Below are positions 25,924-34,266 of a stretch of 64,000 bases of DNA, one piece after another; the first letter of the stretch is position 1; every line of letters starts with the position of its first letter. A program made the position numbers and the translations under genes. Source of the DNA: an uncultured Lachnospiraceae bacterium. Its GTDB lineage: Bacteria > Bacillota > Clostridia > Lachnospirales > Lachnospiraceae. Under the pieces are notes generated by a model. It searched no databases and had not been told where the DNA came from. It was given only the letters and a program-made list of their open reading frames with translations. The stretch covers positions 1 through 64,000 of the forward strand of contig CANQDA010000011.1 in assembly GCA_947591155.1 (NCBI GenBank), read 5' to 3'.

Positions 25924-27615
25924 ATGGGAGTAATGACTATTGACGGTAGAAAAGTAAGCTTTACCAATGAGAGAAATGTGCTGACGATCATCCGCAAGGC
26001 GGGGATCGATATTCCGACACTATGCTACAATCCGGAGCTCTCCATCGTCGGAGACTGCCGCCTGTGTACCTGCGAGGACGACCGCGGAAGAATGTTTGCC
26101 ACCTGCTCCGAGGAGCCGCGTGACGGCATGGTGATCTTCACGAATACGGCGAGACTGAGAAAATACCGGAAGATGATCGTGGAGTTGCTGCTTGCTGCGC
26201 ATCATCGCGATTGTACGACCTGCGTGCGCAACGGCGAGTGCAGCCTCCAGAAGCTGGCGAAGCGTTTCAGCGTCATGGAGGTCGGCTACGACAACTACAA
26301 GGAGATGCATCCTCTGGACATGAGTTCCCCATCTATCGTGCGCGATCCGAACAAGTGCACGCTCTGCGGCAACTGCGTGCGTGTCTGTTCCGAGCTTCAG
26401 GGCGTGGGCGCTCTGGACTTCGCGTACCGCGGAGCGGAGGCGATGGTGATCCCGGCGTTCAACAAGACGCTTGCCGAGACGGACTGCGTGAACTGCGGCC
26501 AGTGCCGCGTGCACTGTCCGACGGGCGCGATCAGCATCCATCACAACCGCACCGAGGTCTGGGACGTGCTGTACGATCCGAACGTCCGCGTCGTGGCGCA
26601 GGTCGCTCCGGCCGTGCGCGTGGCCATCGGCAAGGAGTTCGGTTTCCCGAACGGCGAGAGCGTGATGGGAAAGATCGTGAACGCGCTGCATCGCATGGGC
26701 TTTGACGAGGTGTATGACACGACGTTCAGCGCCGACTTGACGATCATGGAGGAGAGCGCGGAGTTCCTTGACCGCATCTCGAAGGGCGAGAAGCTTCCGC
26801 TTCTGACGTCCTGCTGCCCGGCGTGGGTGAAATTTGTGAAAGATCAGTATCCGGAATTCCTTGACAACGTGTCGACCTGCCGTTCCCCGCAGGGGATGAT
26901 GTCGGCGGTCGTGAAAGAATACTACCGCGATCCGGCGAACAATCCGGACGGACGGAAGACCGTGATGGTATCGATCATGCCGTGCACGGCGAAGAAGATG
27001 GAGGCGAAGCGCCCGAACAGCTTTACCGAGGGCGAGCAGGATACGGACTATGTACTGACGACGGTCGAGCTGATCGACATGATCCAGACGACAGGCATCG
27101 ATTTCGCGAACCTGGATCCGGAGTCGGCTGACGTTCCGTTCGGCTTCGGCTCCGGCGGCGGCGTGATCTTCGGCGTGACCGGCGGCGTGACGGAGGCGGT
27201 AATCCGCCGCCTGATGCCGGGACACGACAAGCTGACGCTCCAGAACATCGCGGAATGCGGCGTGCGTCAGGATGGTTTCATCCGTGAATTCTCTGTCCCG
27301 TACAACGGTATGGATGTGAAGATCTGCGTGGCGAGCGGACTTGCGCACGCGCGCACGATCCTCGAACAGGTCAAGAGCGGAGAGAAGGAGTACCACCTGA
27401 TCGAGATCATGGCCTGCCGCAAGGGCTGCATCATGGGCGGCGGTCAGCCGTACACCTTCGGCGAGGACAGCAAGGAAGCCCGCACGGCCGGTATCTACCG
27501 CGCGGACAGCGAGACGGTCATCAAGAAGTGCGACGAGAACCCGATGATCACGGCTTTGTACGACGGTCTGCTCAAGGGCAAGGAGCACAAGCTGCTGCAC
27601 AACGAAGGATATTGA
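25924..27615 (+). CDS. hydA: [FeFe]-hydrogenase catalytic subunit (HydA, trimeric bifurcating type)
   Basis: 563 residues. The N-terminus has a [2Fe-2S] ferredoxin domain with Cys34, Cys45, Cys48 and Cys61, then a His-ligated cluster motif (HHRDCTTCVRNGEC), then two [4Fe-4S] motifs (CTLCGNCVRVC and CVNCGQCRVHC). The H-cluster motifs follow: TSCCPAW at about residue 295, MPCTAKK at about 352 and MACRKGCIMGGGQ at about 495. All catalytic Cys are present, so the enzyme should be active. A near-perfect AAGGAGGTG lies before the ATG. With HydB and HydC it couples NADH plus reduced ferredoxin to H2, or the reverse. Confidence 0.96.
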   Translation: MGVMTIDGRKVSFTNERNVLTIIRKAGIDIPTLCYNPELSIVGDCRLCTCEDDRGRMFATCSEEPRDGMVIFTNTARLRKYRKMIVELLLAAHHRDCTTCVRNGECSLQKLAKRFSVMEVGYDNYKEMHPLDMSSPSIVRDPNKCTLCGNCVRVCSELQGVGALDFAYRGAEAMVIPAFNKTLAETDCVNCGQCRVHCPTGAISIHHNRTEVWDVLYDPNVRVVAQVAPAVRVAIGKEFGFPNGESVMGKIVNALHRMGFDEVYDTTFSADLTIMEESAEFLDRISKGEKLPLLTSCCPAWVKFVKDQYPEFLDNVSTCRSPQGMMSAVVKEYYRDPANNPDGRKTVMVSIMPCTAKKMEAKRPNSFTEGEQDTDYVLTTVELIDMIQTTGIDFANLDPESADVPFGFGSGGGVIFGVTGGVTEAVIRRLMPGHDKLTLQNIAECGVRQDGFIREFSVPYNGMDVKICVASGLAHARTILEQVKSGEKEYHLIEIMACRKGCIMGGGQPYTFGEDSKEARTAGIYRADSETVIKKCDENPMITALYDGLLKGKEHKLLHNEGY

Positions 27616-27725
27616 AGACGCGGATGCCTTGCGCTCGCAGGAACCTTTGTCGCTGAAATATCGGGGGCAGACGAACTGCGGATGAAGGGACTGCAGCTGA
27701 AATAGCAGAGTGAGAAAATAAAGAG

Positions 27726-27768
27726 AACCCTGCGGAGAATGTAAATTCACATTCTTTGCAGGGTTTTT
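27726..27768 (+). terminator. Terminator after hydA
   Basis: A 17-bp stem (AACCCTGCGGAGAATGT with ACATTCTTTGCAGGGTT, two G-T pairs) with a 6-base loop ends in TTTTT. On the minus strand the hairpin is followed by a T-rich tract, so it may also stop transcription of the convergent zorB-like gene. Confidence 0.9.
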
Positions 27769-27804
27769 CATGCTCTGTTTCACTTCATTTTCCGGTCTGC
27801 GTTT

Positions 27805-28800
27805 TTACTCCGCCGGTGCTTCCGGCGCTTCCGCCGCGGCCGTGTAGTCCATGATCTGCTTCAGCTCGTTGATCATCTCCTCGTCCTTGAGACTGAACTT
27901 GATCTCCACACGGCGCGACGCGTCCATATTGATCTGGCCGTTCTCGTCGAGGACCGGATTGCTCATCGAGTGGCCGTTCGCGGTGACCTTTTCGCGCAGG
28001 GCGGTCAGCTCTGCATCGGTGAGAAAGGAGTTCGCGTTCCCGAAAAGGTAGTTAGCGACGGCCAGCGCGCGCTCCTGCGAGAGCTGGAGATTGTAGAGGT
28101 AGTCGCCGCTCGTGTCGGTGTAGCCGTCGATGCGCACCTCGGCCAGATAATCCTGATATTTCTCAGCCACGAGCACCTTGCAGTAGATCGGGAGCACCTG
28201 GGAGAGCATCACGTTTCCCTCCTCGGTGAGCACACTCTCGTCGTGGGCGAAGAGCACGTTGGAATCCAATGCGATCGAACCGTCCGTCTCATCGATCGTG
28301 ACGCCCAGGTTGTTCTGGTCGAACTCCTGCTTCAGATCCGCGATCAGATCCGCCTTGATGCCGATGATCTGCTCGATCTTTTGCTGTTGTTGGGCCATCA
28401 GCGTCTCCTGCTCGTCGAGCGCAGCTTGCTGTTGGAGCATCAGGGAGTTCTGCTTCTCGAGCTCGGTCTGCTGGGAGAGCACGAGCGCGGCCTGTGCGTC
28501 GAGATCCTTCTGCTGTTGGGCGACGAGCGCAGCCTGTTCGTCCAGATCGGACTGCTGCTGCGCAAGAAGCGAGCTCTGCTCGTCGAGCAGTCCCTGGCGC
28601 TCGTCGAGCTGCGCCTGGAGCTGATCCTGCGTGAGCTGATGCTGCGCCTCCTCCGCGAGCTTTTCCTGATAGTTCTTCTGCGCCTGCATGAATGAGATAC
28701 ACATGACGAGCACAAACAGCAGGAGAAGGCCGGCCATCATATCGGAATAGGAGCGCCAGATATTGTGGCGTTCATAGGTTTTCTTGCGTTTCGCGTACAT
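27805..28800 (-). CDS. ZorB/MotB-like protein: one membrane helix, long coiled coil, OmpA-type peptidoglycan-binding domain
   Basis: 331 residues. After a basic N-terminus, RSYSDMMAGLLLLFVLVMCI gives a single membrane helix preceded by Asp20, the position of the proton-carrying Asp of MotB and ZorB. Residues of about 45-140 are a Gln/Leu-rich coiled coil of repeated units such as LDEQAALVAQQQKD. The C-terminal domain has DGYTDTSGDYLYNLQLSQER, the OmpA/MotB signature for peptidoglycan binding. It is the stator partner of the MotA/ZorA-like protein encoded 95 bases upstream. No flagellar genes or Zorya effectors (ZorC, D or E) are in the window. GAGGAT precedes the ATG. Confidence 0.87.
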   Translation of the reverse strand: MYAKRKKTYERHNIWRSYSDMMAGLLLLFVLVMCISFMQAQKNYQEKLAEEAQHQLTQDQLQAQLDERQGLLDEQSSLLAQQQSDLDEQAALVAQQQKDLDAQAALVLSQQTELEKQNSLMLQQQAALDEQETLMAQQQQKIEQIIGIKADLIADLKQEFDQNNLGVTIDETDGSIALDSNVLFAHDESVLTEEGNVMLSQVLPIYCKVLVAEKYQDYLAEVRIDGYTDTSGDYLYNLQLSQERALAVANYLFGNANSFLTDAELTALREKVTANGHSMSNPVLDENGQINMDASRRVEIKFSLKDEEMINELKQIMDYTAAAEAPEAPAE

Positions 28801-28895
28801 AGGATATCCTCACTTTTACATATGTTCAGCCGATACCCGAAAGAAATGGGTCTTGATCTGCCTGCCGGGTATGGCATTGCGCGCAAATTGCCGAT

Positions 28896-30362
28896 TTATT
28901 TCTTGCGGAAGCCGCGGAACAGGCGCGGTCCGCCGATCTGCTCCTCAAGGCTGTCGAGCTTTTTCAGCGCACGCTCAAGCAGCTCGTTCGTGTTGGGATT
29001 CTCCCCCGCGAGCGCCTGCGCGAGTTCGGCGTCCTGCTGACGCTTCTGGACGTCCTGGAGACGGGCGGAGATGTCGGCGAGCTCCTGCTTCATCTCGCGG
29101 GAAGACTGCACCGGCCCCATGCTCGCGATCTCGTCGGAGTAATTTTGCAGGGTCTGGCTGTTCTTCTCCCAGACCTCGGAGAATTTCTCGATGGATTGGT
29201 ACATGAAGCGTATGTATTCCTGGTAGGTCGACTTCTGCTCCTGATTGATCCGAAGCGCCTCCCGCTGCGCCTGCGCGAGCTGGTCGAGCGCCTGAGAATT
29301 GTAATCTCCAGTGCGCGAAAGGTCGTCCTGCAGCGAGGTGAACGCCTGCTGCATGCGCGAGATCGAGCGATCCATAAAATCCATGTAGCTGCCCTGCGCC
29401 TTCTCGAGCTCAGAGACACTCTTGCCGATGCGCGAGAAATCCTCCGCGAGCTCCTGGCGCATCTGACTCATCACGGTCTCGCAGACCTGCGTCATCACCT
29501 GCGCCTGGCTTCTGGTGAAGCTGTCGACGATGTGATTGATCCCGTCCGTCATGCGCCCGAACGCAGGCGTGATGACCTGCTCGAAACTCTTCGTCATCTG
29601 GTCGACGAAAATGCCGGTCAGCTCCTGCGTCATTTCCTCGCGATCCTTCTGTTTGCCGAGCAGGCGGGAGAGCGAGTCGATCTCATACGGCGGGCGAACG
29701 TACAGATAGTAGGTGTCCAGAAACTCGTCCGTCAGCGCGGAGAGATTCGCGAACTCGCTGCGCAGATCGAAGGAGTAGGCCAGCGAAAGCGAGATGCCGT
29801 AGATCGAGGTGATGAACGCGACCTTGATGCCGTTGATCAGAGGCGTCACGGATCCGGCCATCTGTTCGTAGCCGGACGGGTCGAACTCGCGCAGTCCCAT
29901 CACGAGGCCGACGAAGGTGCCAAGAATGCCGAGACTCGTCAGGATGTCCGGGATCAGTTCGAGGATCCCGCGGCGCACGTAGTTGTCGATCACGTCTTCA
30001 TTGATGAAATTTCGGATGTCGCAGGACGTGTCCGGATTGCGCTTCGCCATACTGCGATACTGTTGATAGCAGTCGTCGAGAAAGCGGTTCTGGAACAGCG
30101 GGAAGCCGTTTGAGAGGACGGCTCCTCCCTCGGACGCCTCCTTGATCATGTCGATCCCGTGGCGCAGTCCCTTGCAGACCTGCATCAGTCGGAACACGCC
30201 GAAGGATACCGCCGCGATGACCATCAGCAGCATCACGCCGAGGAACACGAGATTGAAGAGGATCGTGTTCTGATCCACGTCGCGGCTGATGAAGGTGATG
30301 AACGCACAAACGCCGATGGAGAGCACGGCTGCAAGAACAGAAATAATTCTTCGGATGTACAA
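28896..30362 (-). CDS. ZorA/MotA/TolQ/ExbB-like proton channel protein with long cytoplasmic coiled-coil tail
   Basis: 488 residues. Membrane segments lie at about 5-25, 35-57, 137-157 and 180-198. SLGILGTFVGLVMGL and IKVAFITSIYGISLSLAYS are the conserved core of MotA/ExbB channels. Residues 200-488 form a long hydrophilic helical tail, which flagellar MotA lacks and which is the hallmark of ZorA. The start is a TTG at 30362 with AGGGGG 7 bases upstream; no ATG exists near enough. With the OmpA-domain partner it should form a 5:2 proton-driven motor anchored to the cell wall and transmitting force or a signal through the tail. What it acts on is unknown. Confidence 0.85.
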   Translation of the reverse strand: MYIRRIISVLAAVLSIGVCAFITFISRDVDQNTILFNLVFLGVMLLMVIAAVSFGVFRLMQVCKGLRHGIDMIKEASEGGAVLSNGFPLFQNRFLDDCYQQYRSMAKRNPDTSCDIRNFINEDVIDNYVRRGILELIPDILTSLGILGTFVGLVMGLREFDPSGYEQMAGSVTPLINGIKVAFITSIYGISLSLAYSFDLRSEFANLSALTDEFLDTYYLYVRPPYEIDSLSRLLGKQKDREEMTQELTGIFVDQMTKSFEQVITPAFGRMTDGINHIVDSFTRSQAQVMTQVCETVMSQMRQELAEDFSRIGKSVSELEKAQGSYMDFMDRSISRMQQAFTSLQDDLSRTGDYNSQALDQLAQAQREALRINQEQKSTYQEYIRFMYQSIEKFSEVWEKNSQTLQNYSDEIASMGPVQSSREMKQELADISARLQDVQKRQQDAELAQALAGENPNTNELLERALKKLDSLEEQIGGPRLFRGFRKK

Positions 30363-30414
30363 TAAAATTCCCCCTTATCACAAATAGTAGAACAATTCGT
30401 ACTTATAATATTTC

Positions 30415-30443
30415 ATTATAAATAAGAAATAGTACGGAGTAAA
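30415..30443 (-). promoter_or_regulatory. Promoter of the zorA/zorB-like operon
   Basis: On the minus strand, TTTACT (30443-30438) and TATAAT (30420-30415) have a 17-base spacer, 53 bases before the TTG start. Confidence 0.6.
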
Positions 30444-30487
30444 GTGTTTTTAAAAAGTTTAAGAAAGATTAAGAAAAATGTTAGTAG

Positions 30488-30515
30488 TTGACGAAGGCGG
30501 AAAATACGGTAAAAT
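30488..30515 (+). promoter_or_regulatory. Promoter of the malic enzyme gene
   Basis: TTGACG (30488-30493) and TAAAAT (30510-30515) with a 16-base spacer. Transcription would begin near 30522, which makes an ATG at 30521 impossible as a normal start and supports the GTG at 30599. Confidence 0.65.
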
Positions 30516-30598
30516 AGAACATGGTACGATTGCGTGAGCGAGAAAGCGCGCAAGAGAATGGAAGCGTTGAAGAATATGGCAAGCGGGAGGATGGGACT

Positions 30599-31771
30599 GT
30601 GGATTACGCGAAGGAATCACTGAGGCTTCACTACGAATGGAAAGGCAAGCTTGAGATGACACCGAGGACGTCGGTGGGAGATCGCGAGGCTCTGTCACTC
30701 GCGTACACGCCGGGCGTCGCGCAGCCCTGTCTTGAGATACAGAAGGATCCGGGGAAGAGTTATGAGCTGACGCGTCGATGGAACACGGTGGCGGTCGTGA
30801 CGGACGGGACGGCGGTGCTCGGTCTCGGGGATATTGGGCCGGAGGCCGGCATGCCCGTGATGGAGGGCAAATGCGTACTGTTCAAGGAGTTTGGCGGCGT
30901 CGACGCGATCCCGCTGTGCGTGCGCAGCAAGGATGTGGACGATATCGTGAATACCGTAGCGCTGCTCGCGGGCAGCTTCGGAGGAGTGAACCTGGAGGAC
31001 ATCAGCGCGCCGCGCTGTTTTGAGATCGAGCGGAGGCTGAAGGAGCGCTGCGATATCCCGATCTTTCACGACGACCAGCACGGTACGGCGGTGATCACGC
31101 TGGCCGGACTGATCAACGCGCTAAAGCTGGTGAAGAAGGACATCGGCGAAGTGAAGATCGTGACGAGCGGAGCCGGAGCAGCCGGAATCGCGATCATTCG
31201 CCTGCTGATGAGTATGGGACTGAAGAACGTGATCATGACGGACCGCACGGGCGCGATCTATGAGGGCCGCGAGGGCCTGAATCCGATCAAGCAGGAGATG
31301 GCGAAGATCACGAACCGGAGCTGTGAGAAAGGGACGCTCACCGAGGTTATTAAAGGCGCGGATGTGTTCATCGGCGTGTCGGCTCCCGGCACGCTGACAA
31401 AGGAGATGGTACAGTCGATGGCGAAGGATCCGATCATCTTTGCTTGCGCGAACCCGACGCCGGAGATCTTTCCGGAGGAGGCGAAAGCCGGAGGGGCGGC
31501 GGTCGTGTCGACCGGCCGTAGCGATTACCCGAATCAGGTCAACAACGTGCTGGCGTTTCCCGGCATCTTTCGCGGAGCGCTGGATGTGCGGGCGTCGGAC
31601 ATCAACGATGAGATGAAGGTCGCGGCGGCGTACGCGCTCGCGGGACTCGTCAGCGAGGACGAGCTGAACGCGGACTATATCTTGCCGGCGGCGTTCGATC
31701 CGCGCGTGAAGGACGCGGTGGCGCAGGCAGTGGCCGAGGCTGCGAGAAAAAGCGGCGTAGCGCGGATATGA
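30599..31771 (+). CDS. NAD(P)-dependent malic enzyme
   Basis: 390 residues from GTG 30599, which has GGGAGG 8 bases upstream. The family start VDYAKESLRLHYEWKGKLEM begins here, while the 26 extra residues from ATG 30521 are unlike the family and would overlap the promoter. Key parts: LAYTPGVAQPCLEI near residue 42 (catalytic Tyr), the metal-binding PIFHDDQHGTAVI near residue 156, and the dinucleotide site SGAGAAGIAIIRLL. It converts malate to pyruvate and CO2 with NAD(P)H. It links C4 acids to pyruvate and may supply pyruvate for the carboxyltransferase system at 49014-54499. Confidence 0.94.
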   Translation: MDYAKESLRLHYEWKGKLEMTPRTSVGDREALSLAYTPGVAQPCLEIQKDPGKSYELTRRWNTVAVVTDGTAVLGLGDIGPEAGMPVMEGKCVLFKEFGGVDAIPLCVRSKDVDDIVNTVALLAGSFGGVNLEDISAPRCFEIERRLKERCDIPIFHDDQHGTAVITLAGLINALKLVKKDIGEVKIVTSGAGAAGIAIIRLLMSMGLKNVIMTDRTGAIYEGREGLNPIKQEMAKITNRSCEKGTLTEVIKGADVFIGVSAPGTLTKEMVQSMAKDPIIFACANPTPEIFPEEAKAGGAAVVSTGRSDYPNQVNNVLAFPGIFRGALDVRASDINDEMKVAAAYALAGLVSEDELNADYILPAAFDPRVKDAVAQAVAEAARKSGVARI

Positions 31772-31870
31772 CAATGATCGGACACGGGGAACATGCTTTG
31801 GAGTAATACCGTCAGGATCGCTTGTCGGACAGAAAATCCTGCAGGCATATGAAAATTTGGAGAAATAGAA

Positions 31871-32098
31871 ATGAAATTCGGAAGAAAGAAGACAAAACAG
31901 GAAACGGAACGAAAGACCTTCGACGCGCAGCATTACAGGCCGGTGCTGCGCTGCAGCATCTGCAACGGCGAACAGGTCGCAGGGTTTAAGGATTTGGAGA
32001 CCGGGAGGTTTGAGGAAGTGACGCTGATCCGCGGCGAGCGGGAGCTCAGGGAATTTATGGAGCAGTACGGACTGGAGCATATCGACAAGGAATACTGA
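31871..32098 (+). CDS. Small conserved protein with one CxxC motif
   Basis: 75 residues, basic start followed by RPVLRCSICNGEQVAGFKDL and an acidic C-terminus ending in IDKEY. The single Cys-x2-Cys could bind a metal as a dimer or form a disulfide. Similar short proteins are familiar from Lachnospiraceae without a known function. TTGGAGAAATAGAA provides a plausible ribosome site. It lies 99 bases after malic enzyme and could be co-transcribed. Confidence 0.65.
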   Translation: MKFGRKKTKQETERKTFDAQHYRPVLRCSICNGEQVAGFKDLETGRFEEVTLIRGERELREFMEQYGLEHIDKEY

Positions 32099-32222
32099 CA
32101 AAATCAGTGTAGGTTCATAAGGTTAGAGACTGTAAGCGAGACTGGGCAAAGCTGAAGATCGGCGGAGCGGGGCTGACAGTGCTGAGGGCTGTCGAGCAGA
32201 GGAAGAGAAAGGATAGTAATTC

Positions 32223-33353
32223 ATGAAGCAAAATCAGATTCTGAAAATTTACGGAACCGACTATAAGCAGATGACGAAGGATCTGCTCGTCGAGGCGGAT
32301 CTGGCCGGACGCATCAAAAGCCGGGACAGTCGCGTCGCCCTCAAGCCGAACCTCGTGTCAGCGTCCGAGCCTTCCTACGGGGCGACGACGCACCCGGAGG
32401 TACTCGCCGGGATCATCGAGTATCTGCAGGAGAGAGGGTTTCGGAATATTACCCTCATGGAGAGCTCGTGGGTGGGCGGAAAGACGATGGAGGCCTTCGC
32501 GGTCTGCGGGTACGACGCGCTGATCGAGCAGTACGGCGTGCGCTTTATCGACGCGCAGAAGGAACGTTCGCACAGCGTGGACTGCGCCGGGCTGAAGCTG
32601 AATCTCTGCGATTGCGTGGACGATGTTGATTTTCTGATCAACGTCCCTGTGCTGAAGGGGCACTGCCAGACGAAGATCACCTGCGCGCTCAAAAATATGA
32701 AGGGGCTGATTCCGAACTCCGAGAAGCGGCGCTTTCACACGATGGGCCTGCACAAGCCGATCGCGCACCTGAACGTAGGGATACGCCAGGACTTCGTCGT
32801 CGTGGATCACATCTGCGGCGATCTGGATTTTGAGGACGGGGGCCATCCTGTCGTGCGCAACTGCGTGATGGCGGCCTGCGATCCGGTGCTCGTGGACGCC
32901 TACGTCTGTAAGCTGCTGCACTATGCGGCCGACGATGTGGCCTATGTGCGGCTGGCACAGCAGCTCGGCGTCGGCAGCGCGGACCTGTCACAGGCGGAAA
33001 TCATCGTCTGCGGCAAAGATCCGGGGCAGGAGTACAAGGAGGACGAGGGGCTTCCGGTCTCCCGCAGGATTCTGGGACTGAGCGATTCGGTGGATGAGAT
33101 CGAGTCCTGCAGCGCTTGCTACGGCTATCTGATGCCAGCGCTCGATCGCCTCAAGAGCGAGGGGCTGCTTGACCGTCTGGACACGAAGATCTGTATCGGA
33201 CAGGGCTATCAGGGCAAGACAGGCAAGCTCGGCATCGGGCGGTGTACAAGCGGATTTGAACATAACGTTAAGGGCTGTCCGCCGACCGAGCAGCAGATCT
33301 ATGAATTCCTGTACGCGTACCTGAGCGGGAAAGAGGCGGCAAAAGAGGGATGA
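32223..33353 (+). CDS. DUF362 domain protein
   Basis: 376 residues. The DUF362 domain shows FLINVPVLKGHCQTKITCALKNMKGL near residue 138 and a later DFEDGGHPV segment; this family is linked to iron-sulfur proteins but has no firmly known reaction. Unlike many members there is no C-terminal ferredoxin. Cysteines are present at ESCSACYGYLMPALD near residue 295 and near the end (CTSGF, GCPPTEQ). It is probably soluble. AAGGATAGTAATTC precedes the ATG. Confidence 0.85.
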   Translation: MKQNQILKIYGTDYKQMTKDLLVEADLAGRIKSRDSRVALKPNLVSASEPSYGATTHPEVLAGIIEYLQERGFRNITLMESSWVGGKTMEAFAVCGYDALIEQYGVRFIDAQKERSHSVDCAGLKLNLCDCVDDVDFLINVPVLKGHCQTKITCALKNMKGLIPNSEKRRFHTMGLHKPIAHLNVGIRQDFVVVDHICGDLDFEDGGHPVVRNCVMAACDPVLVDAYVCKLLHYAADDVAYVRLAQQLGVGSADLSQAEIIVCGKDPGQEYKEDEGLPVSRRILGLSDSVDEIESCSACYGYLMPALDRLKSEGLLDRLDTKICIGQGYQGKTGKLGIGRCTSGFEHNVKGCPPTEQQIYEFLYAYLSGKEAAKEG

Positions 33354-33450
33354 CTTTCGGATCGCTGCGACAGATCGAAACAGCGTTTGGTGATAAATCG
33401 AACGCGCGGGACATACAATAGGACAAAGCTGTTGCAGTCCGGGAGCATCT

Positions 33451-34038
33451 ATGAGGAACAGATATCAGAAACTGGCCGTTGCGCTTCTCCTTCTTCTCGG
33501 CTTCCTGTTCGGGACGGCTTTACCTGAGCTTTTGCGCATGGGCACCGGGACGTACGCCGGATTTCTGAGTTTATACGGTTTGCAAAAATATAAAGAGCGG
33601 GCGGTGTCCGCCGTGAACGTGTTGCCGTACATTGCGGCGGGTCGTCTGCGGACGCTGCTTTTTCTTTGGATGAGCAGTTATACGGCGGCGGGATTTCTGT
33701 TTCATCTCGCGTACGCATGGTGGCTGGCGGCGTCTGCAGGGATGCTGCTTGCGGTCTTCATGCTGCGGGACGGACATGAGGGACTCCTGCTGTTTTTTTG
33801 CTGTCTTTTTCCACAGTGGCTCCTGTATGGGGCGATGTGGCAGAAGGAGGTTGCCTTTCTGCTGAGACAATGGCGCGGGAGCGATCTCGGACTGGCAGAC
33901 AGCCGGGGCAGGGGAAGTATGTATCGCAGAGATCTCTCCGAACTGGCCGGAATGGTCGGACTGTGTCTGCTCGGCTGCGGGGCGGAGGCGTTTTTGGGGA
34001 CATGGACGCTGAAAATTTTTTTAAAATTTTTTTCTTAA
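33451..34038 (+). CDS. spoIIM: SpoIIM-like membrane protein
   Basis: 195 residues with an N-terminal helix (LAVALLLLLGFLFGTALPEL), a block of three or four hydrophobic segments, and a final membrane-associated tail (TLKIFLKFF). This arrangement, and the following xerD gene, match the spoIIM-xerD neighbourhood seen in Bacillus (with fur between) and in spore-forming Clostridia. SpoIIM is part of the DMP peptidoglycan-degrading complex in engulfment. Sequence motifs alone are weak, so the call relies strongly on synteny. An alternative is an unrelated integral membrane protein. Confidence 0.55.
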   Translation: MRNRYQKLAVALLLLLGFLFGTALPELLRMGTGTYAGFLSLYGLQKYKERAVSAVNVLPYIAAGRLRTLLFLWMSSYTAAGFLFHLAYAWWLAASAGMLLAVFMLRDGHEGLLLFFCCLFPQWLLYGAMWQKEVAFLLRQWRGSDLGLADSRGRGSMYRRDLSELAGMVGLCLLGCGAEAFLGTWTLKIFLKFFS

Positions 34039-34040
34039 GA

Positions 34041-34092
34041 TTTTACAACATCTGGTTGCGTATCGAAGCAGGTGGAACGAGATGTTGTAAAA
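34041..34092. repeat. 13-bp perfect inverted repeat between spoIIM-like gene and xerD
   Basis: TTTTACAACATCT (34041-34053) is the exact reverse complement of AGATGTTGTAAAA (34080-34092), with 26 bases between. It starts 3 bases after the spoIIM-like stop. No T tract follows on the plus strand, so it may be an imperfect terminator or a protein site rather than a standard terminator. Confidence 0.55.
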
Positions 34093-34139
34093 CAGCGAAA
34101 AATAGGGGATTTTGCCAATTTATGTAACACAATTTTTCA

Positions 34140-34168
34140 TTGATTTTATGAAAATTTGTGAGTATAAT
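34140..34168 (+). promoter_or_regulatory. Promoter of xerD
   Basis: TTGATT (34140-34145) and a perfect TATAAT (34163-34168) with a 17-base spacer, leaving a 5' leader of about 90 bases before the ATG at 34267. Confidence 0.65.
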
Positions 34169-34266
34169 TAATGCTGATCATTGATAGGGGCCGCGAGTCG
34201 GGAGAGGGGTAATTCCGGTTCGACACAGAATCTGGGGAGATTTTGCAAGGTAAGGAGTTTTTGGGT

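Noticed and set aside
23552..27615. Complex I (NuoE-NuoF) genes
   Set aside because: The next gene is an [FeFe]-hydrogenase and no other nuo genes are present, so the set is HydCBA.
26020..27783. Minus-strand open frame of 587 codons opposite hydA
   Set aside because: It has an Arg/His/Leu-rich composition caused by GC-rich codons of the hydrogenase gene, no ribosome site and no recognisable domain.
27805..30362. Complete Zorya defence system or flagellar stator
   Set aside because: Neither Zorya effector genes nor flagellar genes occur nearby; only the two-gene engine is supported.
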